Of a stretch of 64,000 bases of DNA, positions 39,042 through 49,441 are shown in pieces. The notes below the pieces were generated by a model. The model had not been told where the DNA came from. It searched no databases and worked only from the letters and a program-made list of their open reading frames with translations. Position 1 is the stretch's first letter, and each line of letters begins with the position of its first letter. The stretch is from Pararhodobacter sp. (GTDB lineage Bacteria > Pseudomonadota > Alphaproteobacteria > Rhodobacterales > Rhodobacteraceae): assembly GCA_020832665.1 (NCBI GenBank), contig JAFIEG010000014.1:1-64000 (forward strand), given 5' to 3'. The translations under genes were made by a program, and so were the position numbers.

Positions 39042-40813
39042 TCCGCATTCCCCTGCGCCCGCTCGCCCGTGTTCTGGATGCTCGCGCCAGGGGCCGCGAC
39101 CCGGCGCCCATCGAGCGCGAGAATTTGCGCTTGCGCCACGAGCAGATGCGCGACCGCACCCGCCGCCAGGCCGAATGGCGGCTTCTGTTTCTGGCGGCGC
39201 TCTTTTTCATGGGATTCGCGCTGATCGGGGCGCGCATGGGGCTGCTTGCCGCCAGCCCGCCGTTGGAGGCCCGGCCCTGGCAGGGCGAGAACATCGCCGC
39301 CGACCGCGCCGAGATCCACGACCGCGCCGGGCGCATCCTGGCCACCAATCTGGTGACAAATTCGCTTTATGCAGAGATGCGCCACATGGTCGATGGCGCG
39401 CGCGCCGCGCGCGAGCTGGCGCATATCTTCCCCGAGATCGACGGCGAATCGCTGGCCCGGCGTCTGACCGACCCCGAGCGCAGTTTCGTGTGGATTCGCG
39501 CGCATCTGTCGCCCGAGCAGGTGCAGGCGGTGCACGATATCGGCGAGCCGGGCCTGCTTTTCGGCCCGCGCGAGATGCGGCTTTACCCCAATGGCCGGCT
39601 GGCCGCGCATGTGCTGGGCGGAGCCGGCTTCGGCACCCAGGGCGTGACGGCAGCCGAAATCATCGGCACCGCCGGTATCGAGCACCGGCTCGACGAGCGC
39701 CTGCGCGACCCGGCGCGCGCCGATGAACCGCTGGCGCTTTCGCTCGATCTGCCGGTGCAGGCGGCCACCGAAGAGGTGCTGGCCGGCGGCATGGCGATGC
39801 TCAGCGCCCGCGCCGCGGCAGCGGTGGTGATGGACGCGCAGACAGGCGAGATCGTGGCCATGGCCTCGTTGCCCGATTTCGACCCCAACCGCCGCCCGCC
39901 ACCGCCCACCGAGGGCAGCCCCACCGACAGCCCGCTTTTCAATCACGCCGTGCAGGGGGTTTATGAGCTGGGCTCGGTGATGAAGGCCTTTCCCGTGGCG
40001 CAGGCGTTGGAAATGGGGCTGGTAAACCCCGAGACCATGCTCGATACCCGCGGCCCGCTGCGTGTGGGCCGCTTTTCGATTACCGATTTCCGTCCGCGCG
40101 GGGCCAGCCAGAGCGTGCGCGACGTGTTCATCTATTCCTCGAATATCGGCACCGCGCGGCTGGCGCAGATGATCGGCGCCGAGGCGCAGCGCGAGTTTCT
40201 CGAGCGTTTCGGCCTGCTCGAGCCCAGTCCGGTGGAACTGGCCGAGGCCGCGCGCGCGCGCCCGCTCTTTCCCAGCCGCTGGCGCGAGCTGGAGACGATG
40301 ACCATTTCTTATGGCCATGGGCTTTCCACCAGCCCGGTAACGCTGGCCGCGGCTTATGCGGCGCTGGTCAATGGTGGTACGCGGGTCGAGCCCAGCTTGC
40401 TGCGCCGGCCCCAGGCCGCGCCCGGCGAGCGGCTGATTTCCGAGGAAACCTCGGCGGTCATGCGATCGCTGATGCGCGCGGTTGTTGCCTCGGGCACGGC
40501 GTCGATGGCAGAGGTTGCGGGCATCGGCCCCGGCGGCAAGACCGGCACCGCCGACAAGCCCAACCCGCAGGGCGGTTATTACAGCGGGCGGGTGATCGCC
40601 ACCTTTGCCGGTGCCTTTCCGATGAATGACCCGCGCTATGTGGTTGTCGTCATGCTCGACGAGCCGGTCGATACCACCGGCACCGAGCCGCGGCGCACCG
40701 CCGGCTGGACCGCCGTTCCGGTGGCGGGCGAGATCATCCGGCGCATTGCGCCGCTCTTGGGTGTGCGCCCGCAGGACACGGCAGAGATTGAAGCGGCCCT
40801 CGGGCTGCGCTAA
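39038..40813 (+). CDS. ftsI: peptidoglycan transpeptidase FtsI (PBP3)
   Basis: The septal transpeptidase, 591 residues. One membrane helix is at about residues 47-70 (WRLLFLAALFFMGFALIGAR). The pedestal domain (ADRAEIHDRAGRILATNLVT) and then the transpeptidase domain follow, with the active serine in SVMK (S313), SSN (367-369) and KTG (501-503). It crosslinks septal peptidoglycan together with FtsW. ftsW is not in this window. The ATG overlaps the ftsL stop (ATGA). All catalytic motifs are intact. Confidence 0.97.
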   Translation: MIRIPLRPLARVLDARARGRDPAPIERENLRLRHEQMRDRTRRQAEWRLLFLAALFFMGFALIGARMGLLAASPPLEARPWQGENIAADRAEIHDRAGRILATNLVTNSLYAEMRHMVDGARAARELAHIFPEIDGESLARRLTDPERSFVWIRAHLSPEQVQAVHDIGEPGLLFGPREMRLYPNGRLAAHVLGGAGFGTQGVTAAEIIGTAGIEHRLDERLRDPARADEPLALSLDLPVQAATEEVLAGGMAMLSARAAAAVVMDAQTGEIVAMASLPDFDPNRRPPPPTEGSPTDSPLFNHAVQGVYELGSVMKAFPVAQALEMGLVNPETMLDTRGPLRVGRFSITDFRPRGASQSVRDVFIYSSNIGTARLAQMIGAEAQREFLERFGLLEPSPVELAEAARARPLFPSRWRELETMTISYGHGLSTSPVTLAAAYAALVNGGTRVEPSLLRRPQAAPGERLISEETSAVMRSLMRAVVASGTASMAEVAGIGPGGKTGTADKPNPQGGYYSGRVIATFAGAFPMNDPRYVVVVMLDEPVDTTGTEPRRTAGWTAVPVAGEIIRRIAPLLGVRPQDTAEIEAALGLR

Positions 40814-40882
40814 AGCCTCGACCGGGCGCGGCTGGTGCTCCCCGATCGCCGCGCCGGGCGCGCGGGCAAAGGAAGAGGCGCC

Positions 40883-42367
40883 ATGGCGCAGAAGAAAACC
40901 CTGGCCGATCTGGGCCTGACCCCGCGCCGCGGCGATGCGCGCGCCACGGTCACCGATATCGTGCTCGACAGCCGGGCGGTCACGCCCGGGGCGCTGTTCG
41001 CCGGCCTGCCGGGCACGCGCTGGCACGGGTCCGGTTTCATCTCGTATGCGCTGCGCATGCGCGCCGGCGCCGTGCTCACCGACCGCGAGGGCGCCGCCAT
41101 CGCCGCCGAGGCGCTGGCCGAGTGGCCCGATGTGCCGCTTGTGGTGGCCGAGGATGCGCGCGCCGCGCTGGCCATGGCCGCTGCGCTGTGGTTCGGCGCG
41201 CAGCCCGGCTGCATGGTGGCGGTGACCGGCACCAATGGCAAGACTTCGGTGGCCAGCTTCGCGCGCCAGATCTGGTCGGCGCTGGGCGAGGCTGCAATCA
41301 ATATCGGCACCACCGGCATCGAGGGCGCCTGGGAGGCGCCGCTTGCCCATACCACCCCCGATGCGGTGACTTTGCACCGCATCCTCGCGCAGGCCGCTGC
41401 CGAGGGCATCACCCATGCCGCGATGGAGGCATCCTCGCACGGGCTGGAACAGCGCCGGCTCGACGGGGTGCGGCTGCATGCGGCGGGTTTTTCCAATCTC
41501 AGCCAGGATCATCTCGATTATCACCCCGACATGGAGACCTATTTCCAGGCCAAATGCGGGCTTTTCACCCGGCTTCTGCCCGACGAGGCGCCGGCGGTGA
41601 TCAATACCGACGATTCCTGGGGCCGGCGGCTGGTGGGCAGGCTCGAAGGCCGCGAGGTCATGCGCGTGGGCAGTGACGAGGGCTGCGATCTGCGCATCCT
41701 TGCCCAGCGCTTCGAGCCGCAGGGCCAGCATCTGCGTTTCACCGGCCCCGGCGGTGCCGTGCATCAGGTGCATCTGCCGCTTGTCGGCGGGTTTCAGGCG
41801 GCCAATGCGCTGCTGGCGCTGGGGCTGGTGCTGGCTACCGGCGCCGATGAAGAACAGGCGGTGGCGGCGCTGTCGCGGCTCAAGGGCGTGCGCGGGCGCA
41901 TGCAGCTTGCCGCCACCCGCGCCAATGGCGCGCCGGTATTTGTCGATTACGCGCACACGCCGGCGGCGCTGGAAACCGCGCTGCAGGCGCTGCGCCCGCA
42001 TGTCATGGGCCGGCTGATCGTGGCCTTTGGCGCCGGCGGCGACCGCGACAGGGGCAAGCGCCCGCTGATGGGGCGTGCGGCGGTGGAAAACGCTGATGTT
42101 GTATTTGTGACAGACGACAACCCCAGATCCGAGGATCCTTCGGGTATTCGTGCAGAAATATTGAAAGCCTGCCCCGAGGCCAACGAGGTGGGCGACCGCG
42201 CCGAAGCGATCTTGCGCGCGGTTGATGCGCTGTTGCCGGGCGATGCGCTGCTGGTTGCCGGCAAGGGCCATGAGCAGGGCCAGATCGTGGGCAACACCGT
42301 TTATCCCTTCGACGATGTCGAACAGGCCAGCGTCGCGGTCGAGGCGCTGGACCGGAGGCGCAGATGA
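40883..42367 (+). CDS. murE: UDP-N-acetylmuramoyl-L-alanyl-D-glutamate--2,6-diaminopimelate ligase
   Basis: MurE adds meso-diaminopimelate to the growing UDP-MurNAc peptide, using ATP. The 494-residue product has TDIVLDSRAVTPGALFAGLPG, the ATP loop VTGTNGKTSVASF (GTNGKT at 116-121), MEASSHGLEQRR, LSQDHLDYHPDMETY, VDYAHTPAALETAL, and DNPRSEDP, the motif specific for DAP rather than lysine. The start at 40883 has GGAAGAGG upstream. Its stop overlaps the murF start (ATGA). Confidence 0.97.
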   Translation: MAQKKTLADLGLTPRRGDARATVTDIVLDSRAVTPGALFAGLPGTRWHGSGFISYALRMRAGAVLTDREGAAIAAEALAEWPDVPLVVAEDARAALAMAAALWFGAQPGCMVAVTGTNGKTSVASFARQIWSALGEAAINIGTTGIEGAWEAPLAHTTPDAVTLHRILAQAAAEGITHAAMEASSHGLEQRRLDGVRLHAAGFSNLSQDHLDYHPDMETYFQAKCGLFTRLLPDEAPAVINTDDSWGRRLVGRLEGREVMRVGSDEGCDLRILAQRFEPQGQHLRFTGPGGAVHQVHLPLVGGFQAANALLALGLVLATGADEEQAVAALSRLKGVRGRMQLAATRANGAPVFVDYAHTPAALETALQALRPHVMGRLIVAFGAGGDRDRGKRPLMGRAAVENADVVFVTDDNPRSEDPSGIRAEILKACPEANEVGDRAEAILRAVDALLPGDALLVAGKGHEQGQIVGNTVYPFDDVEQASVAVEALDRRRR

Positions 42368-43788
42368 ACCCGCTCTGGACATCTGACGCCATCGCCCGCG
42401 CCACCGGCGGGCGCGCCTTGGCCGAATTTGCCGTCAGCGGCATCTCCATCGACAGCCGCAGCCTGCAGAAGGGCGATCTGTTCGTGGCGCTGAGCGCGGC
42501 GCGCGACGGGCATGACTTTCTCGCCGACGCCTTCGCCCGCGGCGCGGCTGGCGCGCTGGTCTCGCGCATCCCCGAAGGCGTGGACGGGCCCTGTGTGGTG
42601 GTCGATGACGTGCTGGCGGCACTCGCCGCGCTGGGCGCGGCGGGGCGCGCGCGGGCGCAGGCGAAGGTGGTGGCGGTTACCGGTTCGGTGGGCAAGACCT
42701 CGACCAAGGAGATGCTGCGCGCCATGTTGGCCGAATTCGGCCGCACCCATGCCGCCGTGGCCAGCTTCAACAATCACTGGGGCGTGCCGGTGACGCTGGC
42801 GCGGCTCGCCCCGGAAGCCGATTTTGCCGTCATCGAGATCGGCATGAACCGGCAAGGCGAGATCGAGCCGCTGGCGCGTCTGGCGCGGCCGCATGTGGCG
42901 CTGGTGACCACCATCGCGCCGGCGCATCTGGAAGCCTTCGGCACGCTGGAGGCGATCGCCGCCGAAAAGGCAATGGTGTTTCGCGGGCTCGAGCCGGGCG
43001 GCACCGCCGTCTATCACGCCGATTGCCCCGGCCAGGCGGAACTGGCCGCCACCGCTGGCCCCGATGCGCTGCGCTTTGGCGCGACCGGCAATGCGGCGCG
43101 GCTGATCGCGCTGGAAGCCGCCGCCGGGGCGCAGGTGGCGCGCGTGCAATTGGGCGAGGATGAGCTGCTGTTGCGGCTGCCCGCGGCGGGGGCGCATTTC
43201 GCGATCAATGCGCTGGGCTGCCTGTGCGTGGCAAGGGCGCTGGGGCTTGACGCGGCGCTGGCGGCGCAGGCGCTGGGGCGCTGGCAGCCACCGGCGGGGC
43301 GCGGCCAGATCGAGCGCGTGATGCTTGACCCGGTCGAGGATTACGGCTTCACCCTGATCGACGATGCCTTCAACGCCAACCCTGCTTCCATGGCCGCCGC
43401 GCTTGAGGTGCTGGCGGCCACGCGGCCGGGGCCCGGCGGGCAGCGGCTGGCCATTCTGGGCGACATGCTGGAACTTGGCCCCGAGGAGTTTGCCCTGCAC
43501 CGCGCCCTGGCTGATCATCCGGCAATGGCGGGCATCGCCACAGTGCATTGCGTGGGCCCGCGCATGTCGGCGCTGTGGCAGGCGCTGCCCCGGCACCAGC
43601 GTGGCCGACACGAAGACAGCGCCGAGGCGCTGGGCGCGCAGGCCCGCCGGCTTGTGCAGCCCAACGACGTGGTGCTGGTCAAGGGCTCGAAAGGATCGCT
43701 GGTATCGCGTGTTGTCGATGCGCTGCGTGCGCTTGGCCCGCGCGAGGCAACCGAAAAAAGCCGCAAAATCCGGCACGAGGGGAAATGA
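42364..43788 (+). CDS. murF: UDP-N-acetylmuramoyl-tripeptide--D-alanyl-D-alanine ligase
   Basis: MurF adds D-Ala-D-Ala to complete the UDP-MurNAc pentapeptide. The 474-residue sequence shows [20 protein letters not shown], the ATP loop [51 protein letters not shown], and [16 protein letters not shown]. It overlaps murE by four bases and is followed by mraY after four bases. Acts in the cytosol. No anomalies. Confidence 0.97.
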   Translation: MNPLWTSDAIARATGGRALAEFAVSGISIDSRSLQKGDLFVALSAARDGHDFLADAFARGAAGALVSRIPEGVDGPCVVVDDVLAALAALGAAGRARAQAKVVAVTGSVGKTSTKEMLRAMLAEFGRTHAAVASFNNHWGVPVTLARLAPEADFAVIEIGMNRQGEIEPLARLARPHVALVTTIAPAHLEAFGTLEAIAAEKAMVFRGLEPGGTAVYHADCPGQAELAATAGPDALRFGATGNAARLIALEAAAGAQVARVQLGEDELLLRLPAAGAHFAINALGCLCVARALGLDAALAAQALGRWQPPAGRGQIERVMLDPVEDYGFTLIDDAFNANPASMAAALEVLAATRPGPGGQRLAILGDMLELGPEEFALHRALADHPAMAGIATVHCVGPRMSALWQALPRHQRGRHEDSAEALGAQARRLVQPNDVVLVKGSKGSLVSRVVDALRALGPREATEKSRKIRHEGK

Positions 43789-43792
43789 CCGA

Positions 43793-44881
43793 ATGCTTTT
43801 CTGGCTGACCGCGCTGGCCGACACCTTCATCGGCTTCAACCTGTTTCGCTACATCACCTTTCGTGCGGGCGGGGCATTCCTGACCGCGCTGGTGTTCGGC
43901 TTCGTCTTCGGAAAGCCGCTGATCGAATATCTGCGCCGCCGGCAAAAGCGCGGCCAGCCCATCCGCGAGGACGGCCCGCAAAGCCATCTTGTCACCAAGG
44001 CCGGAACGCCCACCATGGGCGGGCTGTTGATCTTGTCGGCGCTGTTGTTTTCCACCCTGCTCTGGGCGCGGTTGGACAATGGCTATGTCTGGCTGGTGCT
44101 GCTGGTCACCGTGGCCTTCGGGCTGATCGGCTTTGCCGATGACCTGGCCAAGGTCAAGGCTGGCAACAACTACAAGGGGGTATCTGGCAAGACTCGCCTT
44201 GGGCTGGGCTTCGTGATCGCCTTCTTCGCGTCGATGGCGGCGCTGTGGCTGCACCCGCCGGCGCTGTCGGGGCAGTTGGCGCTGCCACTGTTCAAGGATG
44301 TGCTGCTCAATCTGGGCTGGTTCTTCGTTCCCTTCGCGATGTTCGTGATCGTCGGCTCGGCCAATGCGGTGAACCTGACCGATGGGCTGGACGGGCTGGC
44401 GATCATGCCGGTGATGATTGCCGCCGGCACGCTGGGTGTGATCGCCTATGCCGTGGGCCGGGTTGATTTCACTACCTATCTGGACGTGCATTTCGTGCCC
44501 GGCACTGGCGAATTGCTGATCTTCTCGGCGGCGCTCATCGGCGGGGGCTTGGGCTTTCTGTGGTACAACGCCCCGCCGGCCGCGGTGTTCATGGGCGATA
44601 CCGGCAGCCTGGCGCTGGGCGGCGCGCTGGGCGCCATCGCGGTGGCCACCAAGCACGAGATCGTGTTGGCCATCGTTGGCGGCCTGTTCGTGGTCGAGGC
44701 GCTGTCGGTGATCATCCAGGTGGCCTATTTCAAGGCCACCGGCAAGCGCGTGTTCCTGATGGCGCCCATTCACCACCATTTCGAGAAGAAGGGCTGGGCC
44801 GAGCCGCAGATCGTCATCCGTTTCTGGATCATCTCGCTGATTCTGGCGATGATCGGGCTGGCGACGCTGAAGATTCGCTGA
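43793..44881 (+). CDS. mraY: phospho-N-acetylmuramoyl-pentapeptide-transferase
   Basis: MraY attaches phospho-MurNAc-pentapeptide to undecaprenyl phosphate, making lipid I in the inner membrane. The 362-residue protein has about ten membrane helices and family motifs [26 protein letters not shown] (Asp-Asp, Mg binding), [28 protein letters not shown] and the His-rich loop [16 protein letters not shown]. In related genomes murD follows immediately; here the plus-strand cluster ends and the next gene is on the other strand. A GTAGGG-type palindrome lies 42 bp after the stop. Confidence 0.97.
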   Translation: MLFWLTALADTFIGFNLFRYITFRAGGAFLTALVFGFVFGKPLIEYLRRRQKRGQPIREDGPQSHLVTKAGTPTMGGLLILSALLFSTLLWARLDNGYVWLVLLVTVAFGLIGFADDLAKVKAGNNYKGVSGKTRLGLGFVIAFFASMAALWLHPPALSGQLALPLFKDVLLNLGWFFVPFAMFVIVGSANAVNLTDGLDGLAIMPVMIAAGTLGVIAYAVGRVDFTTYLDVHFVPGTGELLIFSAALIGGGLGFLWYNAPPAAVFMGDTGSLALGGALGAIAVATKHEIVLAIVGGLFVVEALSVIIQVAYFKATGKRVFLMAPIHHHFEKKGWAEPQIVIRFWIISLILAMIGLATLKIR

Positions 44882-44922
44882 TCGCCCGCATTGCCGGCCC
44901 GGCCGAAGGAGTGCAGCGATCC

Positions 44923-44945
44923 GTAGGGTGGGCAATCTGCCCACC
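44923..44945. repeat. GTAGGG-type palindrome after mraY
   Basis: GTAGGGTGGGCAATCTGCCC plus ACC is a near-perfect palindrome placed where the dcw cluster breaks off. It may serve as a terminator for both converging units. Confidence 0.6.
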
Positions 44946-44981
44946 AATCGCCGCCGCCCCTCAGGCCAGGCCGAGCGGCCC

Positions 44982-45239
44982 TCAGCGCCCGGAAAGCGTG
45001 GCGAACAGCCCGGCATTTCGGCAATAGGCGGGTGCGACGCTGGCGCCGGTATCATGCGCCTCCAGCCAGTGCGGGCAATCGGCGCCGCCCTCGCAGCCGG
45101 TGCAGCGGGCAATGGCGCGCTGGTGTTCGGCATCGTCGAAGTGGCCGCGCAGGGCGGCTTCCTCGAGATCGATCCCCAGCGCCTCGGCCATGCGCCCCAC
45201 CAGCAGGCTGTGGCGCGCGCGTTTGCGGATGACTTCCAT
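44982..45239 (-). CDS. DUF6455 family small protein
   Basis: An 85-residue protein that starts MEVIRKRARHSLLVGRMAEA with a GAGGAGGGGG element upstream. The C-terminal half has RCTGCEGGADCPHWLEAHD and APAYCRNAGLFATL, with four spaced cysteines (CTGC, then C, then C). That is the DUF6455 pattern common in Rhodobacterales; function unknown, but metal or cluster binding is conceivable. The frame is open upstream to 45320 without support. It sits alone between the convergent mraY end and der. Confidence 0.8.
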   Translation of the reverse strand: MEVIRKRARHSLLVGRMAEALGIDLEEAALRGHFDDAEHQRAIARCTGCEGGADCPHWLEAHDTGASVAPAYCRNAGLFATLSGR

Positions 45240-45371
45240 CGGGCCCCCTCCTCTTGCGGTGACGGCATCATTAACGCGGCGTAAACGGGCGCGCGCCATG
45301 ATCTCGATCAAGCCGGGCATGCCGGGCCGGCAAGGGTGCGCGGGGCAGGGGGCGTCACAGGGAAACCGCGC

Positions 45372-46847
45372 CTACCGCCCCGGTTTCAGATGCTTTTTCA
45401 GCTTCGACGGCTGGGGTTTCTTGCGGTCTTTCCAGGGGTTCTCGTCGCCCTGTCCGCGCAACCACAGCCGGATCGGCGTGCCCGGCATGTCGAAATCCGC
45501 GCGCAAGCCGTTGATCAGGTAGCGCTCATAGCTTTTCGGCATTTCCTCGGGGTTCGAGCATTTCACCACGAAGCCCGGCGGGCGGGTCTTGGCCTGGGTG
45601 ATGTAGCGCAGCTTGATGCGCCGCCCGCCCGGGGCCGGGGGCGGGTGGGCCTCGGTCATCATGGCAAGCCACTGGTTCAGCCGCCCGGTGCCCACGCGGC
45701 GGTTCCACACCGCATGCGCCTGCACGATGGCTGCGCGCAGCCGGTCGAGCCCGCGGCCGGTCTTTGCCGAGACGGTGACCAGCGGCGCGCCCCTGAGCTG
45801 CGGCAGCAGGCGCTCGAAATCGGTCTTGAGGGCTTTCAGCTTGTCCTGGCGGTCCTCTTCGAGATCCCATTTGTTGACCGCCACCACCACCGCGCGGCCC
45901 TCGCGCTCGGCCAGATCTGCGATGCGCAGATCCTGGCTTTCAAAGGGGATGGCGGCATCGAGCAGCACCACCACCACCTCGGCAAAGCGCACCGCGCGCA
46001 AGCCATCGGCCACTGACAGCTTTTCGAGCTTTTCCACCACCTTGCCCTTGCGGCGCATGCCGGCGGTATCGAAAAGCCGCATCGGCACGCCGCCCCAGTT
46101 GAACGGAAGCGCGATGGAATCGCGGGTGATGCCGGCCTCGGGGCCGGTGAGCAGCCGTTCCTCGCCGATGATGGCGTTGATCAGTGTCGATTTGCCGGCA
46201 TTGGGCCGGCCGATCACCGCCACCTGCAGCGGGCGCTGGGCGGTGGGGGTCCACTCAGGCGGGGCTTGCCGCTCGCCGGTATTGTCTTCCTCGCTGCCCT
46301 CTTGCAGCGCCACATCCACCGCGGGCGCCTCGGCGCGGGCGCGTTCCTCGAACTGCCCGGCCAGCGGGGCCAGGCGGTCATGCAACTCGTCAAGGCCCTG
46401 GCCATGTTCGGCCGACAGCGCCACCGGCTCGCCCAGCCCCAGCCCCCAGGCCTCGGCCAGCCCGGCATCGGCGGCGCTTCCCTCGGTCTTGTTGGCGGCG
46501 AGGATGACATGGCGAGCGCGCTTGCGCAGGATATCGGCGAAAATCTCGTCGGCCGGGGTAACACCCTGGCGCGCATCGATCACGAACAGGCAGATATCGG
46601 CCTCTTCCACCGCGCGCTCGGTCAGCCGGCGCATGCGCCCGGGCAGGGATTCATCACTGACATTCTCCAGCCCGGCGGTGTCGATGGCGACAAAGCGCAG
46701 GCCGCCCAGCTTGGCCTCGCCCTCGCGCAGGTCGCGGGTGACGCCGGGCTGGTCATCGACCAGCGCCAGCCGCCGGCCCACCAGCCGGTTGAACAGCGTC
46801 GATTTGCCGACATTGGGCCGGCCGACAATGGCCAGGGAGAAACTCAT
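45372..46847 (-). CDS. der: ribosome biogenesis GTPase Der (EngA)
   Basis: Der is a double GTPase required for 50S subunit assembly. The 491-residue product has the first G domain ([16 protein letters not shown] from residue 7, DTAGLE, NKTEG), an acidic linker, the second G domain ([35 protein letters not shown]), and a KH-like C-terminal domain ending in a basic tail ([16 protein letters not shown]). The start at 46847, second of two adjacent ATGs, has GGAGG five bases upstream. The order yfgM-like, bamB, der is the same as in E. coli. Confidence 0.96.
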   Translation of the reverse strand: MSFSLAIVGRPNVGKSTLFNRLVGRRLALVDDQPGVTRDLREGEAKLGGLRFVAIDTAGLENVSDESLPGRMRRLTERAVEEADICLFVIDARQGVTPADEIFADILRKRARHVILAANKTEGSAADAGLAEAWGLGLGEPVALSAEHGQGLDELHDRLAPLAGQFEERARAEAPAVDVALQEGSEEDNTGERQAPPEWTPTAQRPLQVAVIGRPNAGKSTLINAIIGEERLLTGPEAGITRDSIALPFNWGGVPMRLFDTAGMRRKGKVVEKLEKLSVADGLRAVRFAEVVVVLLDAAIPFESQDLRIADLAEREGRAVVVAVNKWDLEEDRQDKLKALKTDFERLLPQLRGAPLVTVSAKTGRGLDRLRAAIVQAHAVWNRRVGTGRLNQWLAMMTEAHPPPAPGGRRIKLRYITQAKTRPPGFVVKCSNPEEMPKSYERYLINGLRADFDMPGTPIRLWLRGQGDENPWKDRKKPQPSKLKKHLKPGR

Positions 46848-46947
46848 CATCGCCTCCGGTCGCGGCTCGCTTGTATGCGTGCCCATCAAGGCGTCCGACA
46901 TAGGCGCCGCTTGCGGGCAAGTAAAGGCGGGCCGGGCGCCCGCAATC

Positions 46948-46971
46948 CGCAGGGTGGGCAATCTGCCGCCC
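46948..46971. repeat. GTAGGG-type palindromic repeat upstream of der
   Basis: CAGGGTGGGCAATCTGCCGCC is an imperfect member of the same palindrome family, 100 bp before the der start and 84 bp after the bamB stop. Confidence 0.5.
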
Positions 46972-47054
46972 AGAGAACGACTCAAGCGGTCTGAAAACTG
47001 CTTGCAGGCGCCTTGTCCCCGGCCGCGACCGGGGTGCGACCGGGGCGCGCAGGA

Positions 47055-48398
47055 TCAGCGGAAGGCGTGCAGCCGCCCGTCGCGGCTGAGCACGAACATT
47101 GTGCCGCCCATGACGATCGGCGCCGATGCCGCCCCGCGCGGCACCTGCAACTCGCTCACCGTGGCGCCGCTGACCGGGTCGAAGCCGCGCAGCGCGCCCT
47201 CGCCCGAAGCCACCCACAGCCGCCCGCCGGCCAGCACCGGACCGTGCTGCGGGAAGATGGTGGATTGCCGGCGGGGCCGCTCGGTGGCGAAGAGCGGCAA
47301 TTGCTGCGCCCAGATCGGCCGTCCATCGGAAGCGTCAAGGCGCATCAGCCGGTTCTCGTCGGACATCAGAAAGACCGAGCCGCCCACCGGCCAGACCGGC
47401 CCGTAAGCGCCCTCGCGCGCTGCCCATATCTGGCTGCCGTTGCGCGTATCGAAGGCGATCACGCGCCCGGCCTGGCTGCCCGCATAGACACGGCTGCCAT
47501 CCACCACCGGGTCGCCGGTAATGGCCGAGATGTTGGCGCGTGCCGCGCCGATCCGGCGCCCGGCAAGAACGCCGGTCCATTGCACGCCGCCATTGGCGCG
47601 TCTGACAGCGATCAGTTCGCCCGCCTGGGTGGGGAAATACACATTGTCGCCGTCGATCGCCGGCGCCGCGCCCCGGGCCATGACGGCAATCGATTCGGTG
47701 CTGCGCCGTGTCCAGTCGATGCGGCCATTGGCGGTGTCGAGCGCCCACATCGTGTTGTCGCCGGCGGTCACGAAGACCCGGTCGCCCTGGACCGCCGGGG
47801 CGCCGGTGAGCGGCGCATCGAAGCGGTGGCGCCAGATCAACTCGCCGGTCTGGGCATCAAGCGCGGCCAGGAAGGCATGCGCCGAGGTCACATAGAGCCG
47901 CCCGCCGGCCAGCGCCAGCCCGCCGCCCGAGGCCGCGCCCTGTCGCGCCCAGTCGGGCGTCAGATCGCGCGACCACAGCGCCTCGCCGCTGGAGGCCGAG
48001 GTGGCCTGCACGCGGGCATGGGCGTCGAGGGTGAACACGGCGCCGTCGCCGGCCACCGGGTCGGTATCAAGCGTCACCCGCCGCGCGTCGCCCTGTCCCA
48101 CGTTCGTTGACCACACCAGCTGCGGGTTCGCGCCCAGCGCAGGATGCGCCGGCCGGCCCGTGGCGTTGCCCTGGCGATGCGTCCAGGCCGCATTTGCCGA
48201 TTGCGCGGGCAGGCTGATCGGTAGCGCGCGGTTTTCCACTGCTGCGCTCTCCCCCCAGGGCGCGCGCAGATCCAGCCTTTCGCCTGGAAGGATCTCGTCG
48301 CGCGAGCAGCCGGCGAGAACGGTCAGGGCGAGCCCCGCCGCGACAAGCCCGGTTGCCAGCCGGCGGCGCCTGATTGCGGCGATCATTGCGAAGCGCAC
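47055..48398 (-). CDS. bamB: outer-membrane assembly lipoprotein BamB-like (PQQ-type beta-propeller)
   Basis: A 447-residue lipoprotein of the outer-membrane beta-barrel assembly machine. The signal ends in LTVLAGC (lipobox). The mature part is made of repeated beta-propeller blades, each with a D-x-x-TG or A-x-x-G-x-x-W pattern (LDAQTGELIWRHRFD, LDTANGRIDWTRRS, FDTRNGSQIWAAREG, LDASDGRPIWAQQLP). The start is GTG at 48398 with AAGGA seven bases upstream; ATG 48386 is an alternative. It lies between the yfgM-like gene and der, the usual neighbourhood. Confidence 0.92.
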   Translation of the reverse strand: MRFAMIAAIRRRRLATGLVAAGLALTVLAGCSRDEILPGERLDLRAPWGESAAVENRALPISLPAQSANAAWTHRQGNATGRPAHPALGANPQLVWSTNVGQGDARRVTLDTDPVAGDGAVFTLDAHARVQATSASSGEALWSRDLTPDWARQGAASGGGLALAGGRLYVTSAHAFLAALDAQTGELIWRHRFDAPLTGAPAVQGDRVFVTAGDNTMWALDTANGRIDWTRRSTESIAVMARGAAPAIDGDNVYFPTQAGELIAVRRANGGVQWTGVLAGRRIGAARANISAITGDPVVDGSRVYAGSQAGRVIAFDTRNGSQIWAAREGAYGPVWPVGGSVFLMSDENRLMRLDASDGRPIWAQQLPLFATERPRRQSTIFPQHGPVLAGGRLWVASGEGALRGFDPVSGATVSELQVPRGAASAPIVMGGTMFVLSRDGRLHAFR

Positions 48399-48426
48399 GG
48401 TGGTATCCTTTCCCCTTGCCGGCCGT

Positions 48427-49110
48427 TCAGCCGAAATCGGCGGCCGCATTGCCGCCCAGGATGTCGATCAGTTGCGCGACGCGCTGGCGCAGGCCGGGCG
48501 AGATGTCGGGTTCATCCAGAAGCGCGGTGAAGCGCGCCAGCGCCTCGTCGGTGTTGCCGGCCTCAAGCTGCAAGAGCGCCAGTTGTTCCAGCGCCAGCGG
48601 GCGAAAGGCCTGCCCGGCGCGCGCCAGCGGGTCAAGAAGCGCCTGGCGTTCGTCAATCGTCATCTCGGCGCCGGCAATGATCACCCGCTTGAGATCGGCA
48701 AGCTGGCGATAGCTGCCGGGCAGCGTGTCATCCTCGGCCACCGCCTGCAGCGCGGCCAGCGCGCCGGCGCGGTCATCGGCTTGCAGCCGTTCGGCGGCCA
48801 TCAGCAGCCGCACGATGCCGGCGCGCCCGCGCCCCTCGCGCCCGGCGTCGGATTCGGCCTCGGCCAGCGCGCGCAGCGCGCCGTCGCGCGCGGTTGCGTC
48901 GGTTTCGTTCAGTGCCGCGAAGACGGCATCGCCAAAAGCCTGCGCCTGGGCGGTCTGGCGGGCCTTGTTCCATTCGTTCCAGGCCGCACCGCCGACCAGC
49001 AGCAGCACCGCCAGCACGGCGATCCAGCCATAGCGCTTCATCAGCGTGAACAATCGCTCGCGCTTCAGCTCCTCGTTCACCTCGTCGATGAAACTTTCGG
49101 GGTTGCTCAA
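48427..49110 (-). CDS. YfgM-like membrane-anchored TPR-type protein
   Basis: A 227-residue protein with a short cytoplasmic N-terminus (MSNPESFIDEVNEELKRERL), a membrane helix at about residues 28-45 (GWIAVLAVLLLVGGAAW), and a periplasmic part made of TPR-like helix pairs (LALEQLALLQLEAGNTDEAL). E. coli YfgM associates with the Sec translocon and periplasmic chaperones. The gene comes 28 bp before bamB. Weak family conservation, but context is strong. Confidence 0.82.
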   Translation of the reverse strand: MSNPESFIDEVNEELKRERLFTLMKRYGWIAVLAVLLLVGGAAWNEWNKARQTAQAQAFGDAVFAALNETDATARDGALRALAEAESDAGREGRGRAGIVRLLMAAERLQADDRAGALAALQAVAEDDTLPGSYRQLADLKRVIIAGAEMTIDERQALLDPLARAGQAFRPLALEQLALLQLEAGNTDEALARFTALLDEPDISPGLRQRVAQLIDILGGNAAADFG

Positions 49111-49441
49111 CTGCTCGCTCCGGCGCTCTGGATGGGCCTGCCCGGTCGGTGCGCCAACCGGGACGTGATCTTGCCCTTCTCTTAACGCGAAGCGGCGCGT
49201 CTTGCCAAGAGCGGCCGGCAGGCGGGCGGGTGGCCGTGCCTGCGTTTTCTGCCCGTCTGAGCCGCAGATTGCATGATCGCGGTCACGAACCGTCGCGTAA
49301 GGCCCTGAAAATCTGCCCCGGCACTTGATTTTTTTCCTCTGCCAACAGACATGTCGGCCATTGCTGCGCCGCCGCAGTCGGGCGGCTCACCCTGGCATGC
49401 CTGGCATGTGCTGAAGCCACGGGTGGATTGAAAGGATTACG
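49111..49441. other. 331-bp divergent intergenic region
   Basis: It separates the minus-strand yfgM-like gene from the plus-strand efflux operon. A tandem TGGCATG (about 49392-49407) and a CTTGATTTTTTTCC tract are present. I see no regulator-type palindrome and no small gene. Confidence 0.4.

Noticed and set aside
38906-42382. A very long open frame (1158 codons) on the minus strand.
   Set aside because: It is antisense to ftsL, ftsI and murE, which have intact family motifs; long antisense frames are expected at this GC content and codon bias.
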